15,298 bases of DNA, taken from DAOUTY01 sp964453665 (lineage in GTDB: Bacteria; Chloroflexota; Dehalococcoidia; SZUA-161). Under the pieces are notes generated by a model. That model saw only the letters and a list, made by a program, of their open reading frames with translations. It made no database searches and had not been told where the DNA came from. The translations under genes and the position numbers were made by a program. Numbering within the stretch: position 1 is the first letter of the stretch; each line of letters begins with the position of its first letter. This document shows positions 1 to 7,794 of the stretch, piece after piece. Where the stretch lies: contig CAYVQT010000071.1 in the NCBI GenBank assembly GCA_964453665.1, positions 1-15,298 of the forward strand, written 5' to 3'.

Positions 1-331
1 GCGGGTTCTCGCTGACGATGCGGAGCCCGTCCTCGAGCCTGCGGAAGAAACAGGTCCTGTTGCCGGTATGGCAGGCGGGGCCGGCGGCATCCACCAGTAG
101 CAAGACGGTATCCTCGTCGCAGTCGATGAGTACCTTCTTCACGTTCAAATAGTTGCCCGATGTTGCCCCTTTGTGCCATAGCTCCTGGCGGCTCCGGCTG
201 TAGAACCATGCCTGTCCGGTAGAAAGGGTCTTTTCCAGTGCCTCCTGGTTCATGTAGGCAAGCATGAGCACTTCGCCGGTTTCTGCGTCCTGAGCTATGG
301 CGGGCAGCAATCCCTTTTCATCGAATTTCAT
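1..331 (-). CDS. hisI: Phosphoribosyl-AMP cyclohydrolase HisI (partial, C-terminus off the window)
   Basis: Third step of histidine synthesis: hydrolytic opening of the adenine ring of phosphoribosyl-AMP in the cytoplasm. Reading the minus strand from the ATG at 331 gives 110 codons up to the window edge, starting MKFDEKGLLPAIAQD. The family signature is complete in the visible part: W52-HKGATSGN, the metal-binding D70-C-D72-E-D74 cluster, and the zinc ligands C87 (in GPACHTG) and C94. The ATG is preceded by an AAAAGGAAAA ribosome-binding site and lies 18 bp after the hisA stop, so the two are cotranscribed. The visible length equals nearly a whole stand-alone HisI; whether a HisE (pyrophosphohydrolase) domain is fused at the C-terminus cannot be seen. 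No frameshift or missing key residue was found. Confidence 0.95.
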   Translation of the reverse strand, partial: MKFDEKGLLPAIAQDAETGEVLMLAYMNQEALEKTLSTGQAWFYSRSRQELWHKGATSGNYLNVKKVLIDCDEDTVLLLVDAAGPACHTGNRTCFFRRLEDGLRIVSENP

Positions 332-349
332 CTTTTATTTTCCTTTTAG

Positions 350-1072
350 TTAAGGTTTCTGATCCACACTCTTCATAGCCTCTTCCAGGTTAACATCGCC
401 CGTATAGATCGCCCGTCCTACTATGGCTCCTTCCACCCCCAGTTCAGCCAGCCTGGTCAGGTGCTCGACGGAGCTTATGCCTCCAGCGGCGATAATGGGT
501 ACGCTCACCTGGGAAACCAACTCGGCAACCGCTTCCAAGTTGGGGCTGGTGAGTGTGCCGTCACGGCTGATATCGGTGTAGATAAACCGCCCCGCGCCAA
601 GGGCAACCATTTTTGTCGCTAACTCGTGCGCAGGAGTCCGTGACTGCTGAAGCCAGCCGCGTGTAGCTACCCAGCCATCACGGGCGTCGATACCGACGAT
701 GATCTGATCGTTGAACTTATCGCACGCTTCCGCGACTATTTCGGGGTTCTCAATAGCCACGGTGCCTAAAATAACTCTGCCAACCCCTAGATTCAGCAGG
801 TGTTCTGTCATCGCTAGAGTGCGAATCCCGCCACCAACCTGGACGGGGATTTCGACCGTAGCCGCTATTTTCTCGATGGCATCAAGGTTGCATGGCTCGC
901 CTCTGGCTGCTCCATCGAGGTCAACCAGGTGCAGCCGTTTGGCTCCCTCGGACTGCCAGCGCTCGGCCATCGATACAGGATCGTCTGAGAACACAGTCTC
1001 CTGCTCGTAGTCGCCCTGATATAGACGGACGCACTTCCCGTTTCTGAGGTCTATAGCGGGTATTAGCTCCAT
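350..1072 (-). CDS. hisA: ProFAR isomerase HisA
   Basis: Fourth step of histidine synthesis: an Amadori isomerisation of the 5-ProFAR intermediate on a TIM-barrel enzyme. The 240-residue protein has the usual family length. The two catalytic aspartates are in place, D8 in MELIPAIDLRNG and D129 in VGIDARDG, as are the two phosphate-binding loops, VGGGIRT (79-85) and AAGGISS (195-201) with VGRAIY (218-223). These features separate it from HisF, which starts with a different N-terminal motif. It lies between pheT (132-bp gap) and hisI (18-bp gap). The ribosome-binding site before the ATG is weak (CTGAAG). A 9-bp perfect inverted repeat sits about 20 bp upstream of the start and may be a control site for the his genes. 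Confidence 0.97.
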   Translation of the reverse strand: MELIPAIDLRNGKCVRLYQGDYEQETVFSDDPVSMAERWQSEGAKRLHLVDLDGAARGEPCNLDAIEKIAATVEIPVQVGGGIRTLAMTEHLLNLGVGRVILGTVAIENPEIVAEACDKFNDQIIVGIDARDGWVATRGWLQQSRTPAHELATKMVALGAGRFIYTDISRDGTLTSPNLEAVAELVSQVSVPIIAAGGISSVEHLTRLAELGVEGAIVGRAIYTGDVNLEEAMKSVDQKP

Positions 1073-1090
1073 ATCTTCAGCCAGTATTTC

Positions 1091-1119
1091 AATGACTCAG
1101 GAAGAGTACTTGAGTCATT
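1091..1119. repeat. Perfect 9-bp inverted repeat between pheT and hisA
   Basis: AATGACTCA at 1091-1099 is the exact reverse complement of TGAGTCATT at 1111-1119, with an 11-base spacer. No T-tract follows on either strand, so a classical intrinsic terminator is unlikely. A TAGAAT hexamer (minus strand, 1117-1122) overlaps one arm, but no good -35 partner was found. It could be an operator for hisA-hisI or an mRNA hairpin or processing site. Confidence 0.5.
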
Positions 1120-1204
1120 CTATCACAAGTACCGGCGGGCAACTAGCTCTACGTTTTTCACCGGAAGAGGGGACACAAGGAGCTGGATTCGGAGGACTGC
1201 TGCC

Positions 1205-3607
1205 CTAGCTTCTCAGGGTAGCGCCCAACTCACGCCGCAGACGCTCGATGATCTCCTGCTGAGCGCGGTTGACCTCTTCATCGGTGAGGGTGCGCTGTAG
1301 TGACTGGTAATGGACAGAGAACGCTAGGGACTTCTTGCCTTCTGGGACCTTATCCCCGATGTACACATCGAAGAGGCTAACCTGACTCACCAGCGGAAAG
1401 CTTTGAATGACGTCCCGCAGTTTGCTTGCCTCTATATCGATATCAGCCACCAGAGCAAGGTCGCGGGCGATTTCAGGGAAGCGGGGGATGGGTTGATATC
1501 TTAGCTCCGCCCCGGTGAGGGATAACAGCTTCTCCAGGTCAACCTCAAAGAGGATGACCGGCTGGGAAGAGATGTCAAAGAGTGCCGCCGTTCGGGGATG
1601 GACTTCGCCCAGGACCCCCACTTGTTGCCCGTTGACAGTTGCCTCTGCCGTTCTTCCGGGGACAAGGTTATGGTCTTCGACTGGCCTGAAGACCGCCGCG
1701 GCCCGCAGTCGGTTGAACAGCGTCTCCAGGATACCTTTTGCGTCGAAGAAATCGAGCGTATCTTCTCCCGAGAGCCACGATGGTTCATACGGGAGGCCGC
1801 CCAGGACCCCCGCCAGCATCTCCCGCTCTTCGGGAAGATCATTTTCCTTAGGCAGGTATACCTTGCCTACCTCGAACAACCTGATGTCTTTCTGTTTATA
1901 GCGCTCGTTTGCCGCAAAGCAGGCCAGCAGGCCCGCCCTTAGGCTGGTGCGCAGGTATTCCTGTTCCAGGCTCATGGGATTGGCTACTCTTAGCGCAGGA
2001 CCGAGCTTACGTTGGGGGTCTATCGTATCCAGCATAACTCGACTGGTCTGAGAGTAGGTGATAACCTCCTGCATCCCGCATCCGACGAGGATGTCTCGAA
2101 CTGTTTCTCTCAGGGCAATTAACGGGGCCGGTAGCCTTTCAGGGATTTCGCCGTGAAGCATGGTGGTGGGTATCTCGTCATAGCCTGTAATGCGCGCTAC
2201 TTCTTCGATAAGGTCGTCGGCTAGCTTGATATCGGTCCTCCAGTAAGGGACTGTTACTAAGAGGTCGTCAGAAGTCCCGGCCAGCTCGCATGTGAATCCC
2301 AGTGATGACAGTACGTTTTGAACTTGCTCCGTGTCATACTCCACACCCAGAACCCGCCCGATCCGTTCCCTGGGAAGCGTGATCGGCTCCCTGGCCATTC
2401 TCACCGGGTAGACGTCTACTATACCCCCGGCGGCTTCACCGCCTGCAAGCTCTATCAGAAGTTGAGTTGCCCGGCGCAATGCTATCGGCGCAAGCTCGGG
2501 ACTGATACTCTTTTCGAAGCGGGAAGAAGCTTCGCTGCGCAGGTTCAATCTCATGGATGTACGCCTTATGCTGCCGCCGTAAAAGTTCGCTGACTCCAGA
2601 AGTATCGAAGTTGTGGTATCAATCACCTCGCTGTCCGCTCCTCCCATGACGCCTGCCAGGGCGATGGGGTCGGTTTCATCGGCGATAACAAGCATATCTG
2701 TATTCAGTTTTCTCTCTATCCCGTCCAGTGTGAACAGTGACTCATCATCCCTCGCCCGGCGCACGATCACCTTCTTCCCCTTGATCTGCTGGTAATCGAA
2801 AGCGTGCAGCGGCTGTCCGTATTCAAGCATTACGTAGTTGGTGATGTCCACAATATTGCTGATGGGACGCATACCGCAGGCAAGGAGCCTCTGTTGCATC
2901 CACTGTGGGGAGGGGCCTATTTTGACATCGGTTACCAGGCTGGCGCAGTATCTGGAACACAGTTCAGGGTCAGCGATCTCGACTGAGACTGAGCCGTCTA
3001 TAGGTGCGCCCTGCTCTTCATATCTTATTTCGGGTATGTGTGTGGTCTGGCCGGTTAAGGCTGCTGCCTCGCAGGCAATGCCGATCACGGAGAGGCAATC
3101 GGGGCGATTGGGGGTGATCGAAAAGTCGAGGATAGTATCCCCCATGTACCGGGAGAGGGGCATGCCCACGGGTGCTTCAGGTGGCAGGACCATAATTCCC
3201 TCATGCCGGTCGGAGATGGCAAGCTCCTTCTCCGAGCAAACCATGCCCTCAGACCTTATGCCGCGGATCTTGGCGGGTTTAAGCTTGACCAGTTCGCCGG
3301 TGTGTCCATCGATGAGTTGGGCGCCAACGCGGGCGAAAGGTATCTTTTGGCCCTCCTCCAGGTTAGGAGCGCCGGTGACGACGGTTATGCTTTCTTCTCC
3401 CAGATCGATGGTTGCCAGCAGTAGCCGGTCGGCGTTGGGATGCTTTTCCAGTGCCATTACCTGTCCTATGGAGATGCCTTCCCAATTCGCACCGACGGTA
3501 TCTATCGTGGTTACCTCGGTCCCCGACATGGTCAGCTTCTGGGCCAACTCGTCGATGGGCATAGAGAGGTTGACATAATCCTCAAGCCACTTAAGGGAAA
3601 CTTTCAT
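1205..3607 (-). CDS. pheT: Phenylalanyl-tRNA synthetase beta subunit PheT
   Basis: Large subunit of the cytoplasmic (alpha-beta)2 enzyme that charges tRNA-Phe; it carries tRNA binding and editing of mischarged Tyr-tRNA-Phe. The 800 residues match the bacterial family length. Domains in order: an N-terminal core starting MKVSLKWLEDYVNL; an EMAP-like OB-fold tRNA-binding domain (about 40-150, with EKHPNADRL); the B3/B4 editing region (about 215-390, with YCASLVTDVKIGPSPQWMQ and NIVDITNYVMLEYGQPLHAFD); the B5 domain (about 405-480); the catalytic-like core; and a C-terminal FDX-ACB anticodon-binding domain (about 705-800, from RYQPIPRFPEIARDLALV). It starts 2 bp after the pheS stop, so the subunits are translationally coupled. 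It ends in TAG, with no break in frame. Confidence 0.98.
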   Translation of the reverse strand: MKVSLKWLEDYVNLSMPIDELAQKLTMSGTEVTTIDTVGANWEGISIGQVMALEKHPNADRLLLATIDLGEESITVVTGAPNLEEGQKIPFARVGAQLIDGHTGELVKLKPAKIRGIRSEGMVCSEKELAISDRHEGIMVLPPEAPVGMPLSRYMGDTILDFSITPNRPDCLSVIGIACEAAALTGQTTHIPEIRYEEQGAPIDGSVSVEIADPELCSRYCASLVTDVKIGPSPQWMQQRLLACGMRPISNIVDITNYVMLEYGQPLHAFDYQQIKGKKVIVRRARDDESLFTLDGIERKLNTDMLVIADETDPIALAGVMGGADSEVIDTTTSILLESANFYGGSIRRTSMRLNLRSEASSRFEKSISPELAPIALRRATQLLIELAGGEAAGGIVDVYPVRMAREPITLPRERIGRVLGVEYDTEQVQNVLSSLGFTCELAGTSDDLLVTVPYWRTDIKLADDLIEEVARITGYDEIPTTMLHGEIPERLPAPLIALRETVRDILVGCGMQEVITYSQTSRVMLDTIDPQRKLGPALRVANPMSLEQEYLRTSLRAGLLACFAANERYKQKDIRLFEVGKVYLPKENDLPEEREMLAGVLGGLPYEPSWLSGEDTLDFFDAKGILETLFNRLRAAAVFRPVEDHNLVPGRTAEATVNGQQVGVLGEVHPRTAALFDISSQPVILFEVDLEKLLSLTGAELRYQPIPRFPEIARDLALVADIDIEASKLRDVIQSFPLVSQVSLFDVYIGDKVPEGKKSLAFSVHYQSLQRTLTDEEVNRAQQEIIERLRRELGATLRS

Positions 3608-3609
3608 GA

Positions 3610-4650
3610 TTAAAACTGCCGCAGAAATCTAAGGTCGTTTGAGTAGAAGAGGCGAATGTCATCGATGCCGTACTTTAGCATGAGCATACGCTCTAAACCC
3701 AGGCCGAATGCGAATCCAGTATACACGTCAGGGTCATAGTTAACCCTGCGCAGGACATCGGGATGCACCATGCCCGCGCCCAGTATCTCTATCCAGCCGC
3801 TGCCCGAGCATAGCTGGCAGCCGGTCCCATTGCACAGAAAGCAGTCGATAGCCATCTCGACTCCGGGCTCAACAAAGGGGAAGTAGTCGCATCTGAATCT
3901 CGCCTTCCTCTCCTTCCCGAAAAGCCGCTTGGCGAACTCGAAGAGAGTCCCCTTGAGGTCCGCAAGCGTGATATTCCTGTCTATGGCGAACCCCTCGATC
4001 TGGTAGAACATGGCCTCATGGGTCGCATCGGTGGCTTCGTATCGGTATACTTTACCCGGGACGATCACGCGCACCGGGGGACGCCTGGCCTCCATAACGC
4101 GAATCTGCATCGGTGAGGTATGGGTCCGGAGCAGCATCGGGTGCCGCCCGTCTTCGGTCTCGAAATCCATCCACAGGGTATCCCACATGTCGCGGGCGGG
4201 ATGGTCCTGGGGGATGTTGAGCGCCTCGAAATTGTAGTAATCCCACTCAACATCCGGTCCTTCTACTACCTCAAAACCCATAGCCATAAAGATGTCACAG
4301 ATGTGACGAAGCATCTGAGTGGTAGGATGCAGCCGGCCGAGGTTTGCGGGTCGTCCGGGCAGGGTTATATCCAGACGCCCCTGCTCGATAGACCGGGCTA
4401 TCTCCGCTTCCCTGATCACCTCTTCCTTTAGTGTCAGGGTCTTTTCCAGGAAGGCTCTGAGCTCGTTGGCGGCAGCACCGGTGGCGCGTTTCTCATCCAG
4501 GGGTAGAGTCGCCAGTCCGCGCAGAATTTCGGTCAGGGCACTTTTCCTGCCAAGATAGCGGATGCGCCAGGCCTCAAGGCCGCCGGAGGTATCAATGCTG
4601 TCGAGTTCACTGAGCGCCTTTGCTCGGAGCTCGTCAAGCTTGGCTATCAT
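3610..4650 (-). CDS. pheS: Phenylalanyl-tRNA synthetase alpha subunit PheS
   Basis: Catalytic subunit of PheRS, activating phenylalanine with ATP and transferring it to tRNA-Phe. The 346 residues match the family. An N-terminal coiled-coil arm (1-90) with the YLGRKSALTEIL signature precedes the class II core: RTHTSPMQIRVM (175-186), the motif-2 region VIVPGKVYRYEATDATHEAMFYQ beginning near 195, and motif 3 GFAFGLGLERMLMLKYGI (312-329). Four cysteines, C270, C273, C278 and C281, form a CX2C-X4-CX2C pair before GWIEILGAGMVHP, as in many bacteria other than enterics. The ATG at 4650 lies inside rplT (17-bp overlap) and its own ribosome-binding site is weak and distant, so translation probably depends on coupling to rplT. 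Confidence 0.98.
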   Translation of the reverse strand: MIAKLDELRAKALSELDSIDTSGGLEAWRIRYLGRKSALTEILRGLATLPLDEKRATGAAANELRAFLEKTLTLKEEVIREAEIARSIEQGRLDITLPGRPANLGRLHPTTQMLRHICDIFMAMGFEVVEGPDVEWDYYNFEALNIPQDHPARDMWDTLWMDFETEDGRHPMLLRTHTSPMQIRVMEARRPPVRVIVPGKVYRYEATDATHEAMFYQIEGFAIDRNITLADLKGTLFEFAKRLFGKERKARFRCDYFPFVEPGVEMAIDCFLCNGTGCQLCSGSGWIEILGAGMVHPDVLRRVNYDPDVYTGFAFGLGLERMLMLKYGIDDIRLFYSNDLRFLRQF

Positions 4651-5011
4651 TTACTTGCTGAATGTTCTCCTTGGCTACTGATACCAGCTGGGTGAAAGCG
4701 GAAGGGTCCGATACCGCCAGTTCGGCAAGTATCTTTCTATCGAGGGATACCCCCGCCTTGGCTAGCCCCTCAATGAACCTGCTGTAAGATAGTCCGTTTA
4801 GCCTTGCCGCTGCATTAATCCGTGTGATCCACAGTCGACGCATATCGCCTTTACGCTCTCGACGGTGGCGGTAAGAATATGACAGCGACTTCAGCATCGA
4901 CTCATGGGCTCGCCGGTATAGAGAATGCTTGGTGGCGCGGTGGCCCTTTGTTAGCTTCAATACTTTTTTGTGGCGGTGGCGAGTTGTTACTCCGCCTTTT
5001 ATTCGGGGCAA
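4634..5011 (-). CDS. rplT: Ribosomal protein L20
   Basis: Large-subunit protein needed for early 50S assembly, binding 23S rRNA. The 125 residues are slightly longer than the usual 115-120 because of a short polar C-terminal tail. The basic N-terminal extension (MPRIKGGVTTRHRHKKVLKL) and the globular signature WITRINAAARLNGLSYSRFI are typical. The start codon is TTG at 5011, not ATG; it is supported by an AGGAGG ribosome-binding site 7-8 bp upstream and by the invariant N-terminus. The gene lies 56 bp after rpmI and overlaps pheS by 17 bp. In other bacteria L20 represses the infC-rpmI-rplT operon by binding its mRNA; whether that applies here is not visible. Confidence 0.97.
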   Translation of the reverse strand: MPRIKGGVTTRHRHKKVLKLTKGHRATKHSLYRRAHESMLKSLSYSYRHRRERKGDMRRLWITRINAAARLNGLSYSRFIEGLAKAGVSLDRKILAELAVSDPSAFTQLVSVAKENIQQVNDSQA

Positions 5012-5067
5012 ATGAATCCTCCTGGGTTAATAATTAGTAACTAACGGGCGTAAATGGCCCCTTTACC

Positions 5068-5265
5068 TCAGATGCCTGGCAGCAGCCTTCGTATCCGCTG
5101 CCTTGCTGTGGGGTGGAGGGGTATGGTGTCGTCAAAGAGACGTTTAACCCGTTTGGGTTTCCTGCGGCGCAAGTGACTCTTGCCTATCTTCACGCGCATG
5201 ATTTTACCACTGCCTGTGATATGAAAACGGGCCTTGGCCCCTTTATGGGTCTTAATCTTGGGCAT
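5068..5265 (-). CDS. rpmI: Ribosomal protein L35
   Basis: Small basic 50S protein of 65 residues, with the family signature MPKIKTHKGAKARFHITGSGK at the N-terminus (residues 1-20 diagnostic) and the RRRKPKRVKRLF basic block in the middle. The ATG at 5265 is preferred over an in-frame TTG two codons upstream, because L35 proteins begin with MPK and an AGAAGAGG ribosome-binding site lies 6-7 bp before this ATG. The first 14 bp overlap the end of infC, which points to coupled translation. Residues after the basic block (DDTIPLHPTARQRIRRLLPG) follow the usual pattern. Confidence 0.96.
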   Translation of the reverse strand: MPKIKTHKGAKARFHITGSGKIMRVKIGKSHLRRRKPKRVKRLFDDTIPLHPTARQRIRRLLPGI

Positions 5266-5842
5266 CAGCAACCTCTTCTGGCTTTTCCTTTTTCGGTTTT
5301 TTGGCCGGTGTGGGAGAAAGGATCATGCTCATTGAACGTCCTTCCATTGAAGCTGGTCTTTCCACGCTTGCCTTCTCGGCGAGAGTATTGGCAACATTGT
5401 CCAGGAGTTCCTTACCCAGTTGAGCGTGAGAAATTTCACGGCCGCGAAAGAGCACCAACACCTTGACTTTGTTACCCTTATCGAGAAGCTTATCTATCAG
5501 GGCTGTCTTGAAATCTAAGTCATGCTGACCGGTTTTCGGGCGCATCCGTACTTGCCTTACTGACACGGTTGCCTGTCGCTTATGTGCCTCTCTCTCTTTC
5601 TTCTGCTGCTCATACTTAAACTTGCCGTAATCGAGCATGCGGCAGACCGGAGGCTCGGCGGTAGGTGCTACCTCCACAAGGTCGACCCCACGCTCCTGGG
5701 CAAGCTTTATAGCCTCGGAAGTAGGCATCACCCCAAGCTGGTCACCGGCCTCACCAACCACTCGGACCTCTCTGGCCCTGATCATTCCGTTTATACGATA
5801 CTGCTTAGTTACGCGATCCCGCGCGGTGAAGTGCTTAACTAT
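5252..5842 (-). CDS. infC: Translation initiation factor IF-3, probable AUA start
   Basis: IF-3 binds the 30S subunit, prevents premature 50S joining and rejects initiation at poor start codons. From the first ATG (5785) the protein is 177 residues starting MIRAREVRVVGEAGDQLGVM. However, the conserved family N-terminus, which reads QYRINGMIRAREVR here, begins upstream of it. Between the in-frame TAG and that ATG there is no ATG, GTG or TTG. An ATA codon at 5842-5840, 19 codons upstream and in frame, is preceded by GGGAGGGAGGG with good spacing, whereas the ATG at 5785 has no ribosome-binding site. I therefore place the start at the ATA, giving 196 residues. The C-terminal domain (KTGQHDLDFK, VLVLFRGREISH, MEGRSMSMIL) is standard, followed by a lysine-rich tail. 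The gene follows thrS by 55 bp. Confidence 0.93.
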   Translation of the reverse strand: MVKHFTARDRVTKQYRINGMIRAREVRVVGEAGDQLGVMPTSEAIKLAQERGVDLVEVAPTAEPPVCRMLDYGKFKYEQQKKEREAHKRQATVSVRQVRMRPKTGQHDLDFKTALIDKLLDKGNKVKVLVLFRGREISHAQLGKELLDNVANTLAEKASVERPASMEGRSMSMILSPTPAKKPKKEKPEEVADAQD

Positions 5843-5843
5843 A

Positions 5844-5854
5844 CCCTCCCTCCC
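5844..5854 (-). promoter_or_regulatory. Strong Shine-Dalgarno of infC deciding an AUA start
   Basis: GGGAGGGAGGG on the minus strand, with its first GGAGG core 6 nt from the ATA at 5842-5840. No other purine-rich site lies near the downstream ATG at 5785. Seen in sequence; the start assignment is inference. Confidence 0.7.
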
Positions 5855-5897
5855 AGAAAAAGGCTAGCATCCCTTATACCACAATCTACGAAAGAAA

Positions 5898-7649
5898 TCA
5901 AACGGTCGCCCTTGATTCCACGGCTTCTCTTAACATCGCTTCGAACTCAGACAGCGGCTTAGCCTTTATGTTCTGTCCTTTGCGGAGCCGAACGGAGACG
6001 GTGGAGCTGGCTGCCTCTTCATTGCCAATAATCAACATATAGGGCACCTTCTGTAATTGAGCATCGCGTATCTTTAAGTTCATCCGCTCGCTGCGTTCGT
6101 CTATCTCAACTCTTGCGCCCTCGCCCTTAAGCTCCAGTGCCACTTTGTGGGCATATTCCAGATTCTGGTCAGTAATAGGAATTACTACCGCCTGAACTGG
6201 AGCTAGCCACGGCGGGAACGCACCTCCATAGTGCTCTATGAGGCAGCCCAGGAAACGCTCCATGCTTCCCAGAACGGTGCGGTGTACCATAACCACCCGG
6301 TGCTCGAGTCCATCGTCGCCGATGTAATTAACGTCGAAACGCTCGGGCAGATTGAAATCTACCTGGGTTGTTGGTCCCTGCCAGGTTCTTCCCAGAGAGT
6401 CCTTGAGTGATATATCGATCTTAGGCCCGTAGAACACGCCCTCTCCGGGGTCTACGGCGTAGTCCATCTGAAGGCGTTCAAGGGCTCTCTTAAGTGTCCC
6501 GGTTGCCTGCTCCCAGACCTCGATGGTGCCCGCGTATTTCTCGGGGCGTGTGGAGAGCATTACCTCATAGTCTTCGAAGCCAAAGGTCTTGAGCATGAAG
6601 CAGGCGAATTCTACTACGCCTACCACTTCGTCCTCCAGCTGATCGGGGCGGCAGAAGATATGGGCGTCGTCCTGGGTGAAGCCGCGCACCCGGGTCAGGC
6701 CGTGAAGGACGCCGGATCTCTCCCACCTGTAGACGGTTCCGAGCTCTGCCCAGCGCAACGGCAGTTGGCGGTAGCTGCGGATTTGCGTCTTATATATCAA
6801 GATGTGTCCCGGGCAGTTCATAGGCTTAACCAGATAACCCTGTCCCTCGACATCGATAGGCGGGTACATGGCATCGCGATAAAATTCCAAATGCCCGCTG
6901 CTCTTCCAGAGATCGATCTTGGCGAGGTGAGGTATGTTGACTATGTCATAACCTCGTTTGAAATGTTCGCTTTTCCAGAAATCTTCGATTATGTTGCGGA
7001 TCATAGCCCCCTTGGGGTGCCAGTAGATGAGTCCCGCGCCTGCCTCTTCGTGGATGCTGAACAGGTCGAGTATCTTGCCCAGCTTCCTGTGGTCACGCTT
7101 CGCGGCCTCGTCGAGATTTTTCAGGTAGCTTTCCAGTTCCTCCTCAGTTTCGAAAGCGGTGCCGTAGATCCGCTGAAGCATCGAGCGTCTTTCGTCGCCT
7201 CTCCAGTAGGCACCGGCAATGCTTAGCAATTTGAATGCTTTGACCTCTCCCGTTGATGGCACGTGAGGGCCACGGCAGAGATCGAGGAACGAGCCCTGGC
7301 GATAAACCGTTACCCTTTCATCGGGCAGTTCATCGATTAGTTCCAGTTTATAGGGCTGAGACCTGAAGACCTCGCGGGCTTTCTCTTTGTCAATCTCCTC
7401 ACGGGAGAATGGGTAGTCTGAAGCTATGATCTCACGCATCTTGGACTCGATGGCTGTCAGGTCTTCAGGAGTCAGTGAACGTGGCAGTTCGAAATCGTAG
7501 TAGAAGCCTTCGGATGTAGCGGGGCCTATAGCAAACCGGGCCTCGGGGAACTGCAGGGATACAGCCTCGGCCATGATATGAGCTGCGGAGTGGCGTACTG
7601 CCTCCAGCCGCTCCAAACTTTGGGACTGACTGTTTTCCTTAGCTACCAA
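5898..7649 (-). CDS. thrS: Threonyl-tRNA synthetase lacking the N-terminal TGS domain
   Basis: Charges tRNA-Thr in the cytoplasm and edits Ser-tRNA-Thr. Numbering is from the upstream TTG at 7655 (585 residues). The protein starts almost directly at the editing domain: RHSAAHIMAEAV (21-32, with H22 and H26) and LCRGPH (126-131). The class II catalytic core carries the zinc ligands C281 (MNCPGH), H332 (DDAH) and H458 (VHRTVLGSMERF), a constant offset of 53 from the E. coli numbering C334/H385/H511 as I recall it. The anticodon-binding domain ends the protein (about 487-580). The TGS domain found at the start of the E. coli enzyme is absent. I prefer the TTG at 7649 because GAGAGGG lies 6 nt before it; this ribosome-binding site abuts the TTG at 7655. 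The protein is then 583 residues. Confidence 0.96.
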   Translation of the reverse strand: MVAKENSQSQSLERLEAVRHSAAHIMAEAVSLQFPEARFAIGPATSEGFYYDFELPRSLTPEDLTAIESKMREIIASDYPFSREEIDKEKAREVFRSQPYKLELIDELPDERVTVYRQGSFLDLCRGPHVPSTGEVKAFKLLSIAGAYWRGDERRSMLQRIYGTAFETEEELESYLKNLDEAAKRDHRKLGKILDLFSIHEEAGAGLIYWHPKGAMIRNIIEDFWKSEHFKRGYDIVNIPHLAKIDLWKSSGHLEFYRDAMYPPIDVEGQGYLVKPMNCPGHILIYKTQIRSYRQLPLRWAELGTVYRWERSGVLHGLTRVRGFTQDDAHIFCRPDQLEDEVVGVVEFACFMLKTFGFEDYEVMLSTRPEKYAGTIEVWEQATGTLKRALERLQMDYAVDPGEGVFYGPKIDISLKDSLGRTWQGPTTQVDFNLPERFDVNYIGDDGLEHRVVMVHRTVLGSMERFLGCLIEHYGGAFPPWLAPVQAVVIPITDQNLEYAHKVALELKGEGARVEIDERSERMNLKIRDAQLQKVPYMLIIGNEEAASSTVSVRLRKGQNIKAKPLSEFEAMLREAVESRATV

Positions 7650-7656
7650 TAGCAAC

Positions 7657-7706
7657 CCTCTCGCATAAACTGAAAGCAGAACCTCCCGCCCGTGCAGAAC
7701 GAGAGG
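7657..7706 (-). promoter_or_regulatory. thrS leader with a 7-mer complementary to its ribosome-binding site
   Basis: In the leader RNA, CCTCTCG (7706-7700) near the predicted 5' end is perfectly complementary to CGAGAGG (7663-7657), which contains the ribosome-binding site. The 36-nt loop carries a direct repeat of GTTCTGC (7676-7682 and 7694-7700 on the plus strand as GCAGAAC). Folding would hide the ribosome-binding site. The pairing is seen; regulation is inferred. Confidence 0.35.
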
Positions 7707-7714
7707 CCTCTGTG

Positions 7715-7743
7715 ATTCTACACTACTCCGTTTCCCGATACAA
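7715..7743 (-). promoter_or_regulatory. Putative sigma70-type promoter of the thrS-infC-rpmI-rplT-pheS-pheT cluster
   Basis: TTGTAT (7743-7738), 17-bp spacer, TAGAAT (7720-7715) on the minus strand. The -10 matches consensus at five of six positions, the -35 at three. It would start RNA near 7708, about 60 nt before the thrS start. Confidence 0.5.
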
Positions 7744-7794
7744 GGGAATAGAATAACTTACGTTATACTTCACTACGTAATGCTACGCTCAGGG

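Noticed and set aside
1091..1119. Intrinsic terminator of pheT
   Set aside because: The stem is only moderately GC-rich and neither strand shows a following T-tract.
2838..3578. 246-codon plus-strand open frame
   Set aside because: It lies wholly antisense to pheT, has low-complexity serine/arginine/proline composition, no ribosome-binding site and no family motif.
6660..7226. 188-codon plus-strand open frame
   Set aside because: Antisense to the conserved core of thrS, with no recognisable domain; a reading-frame shadow.
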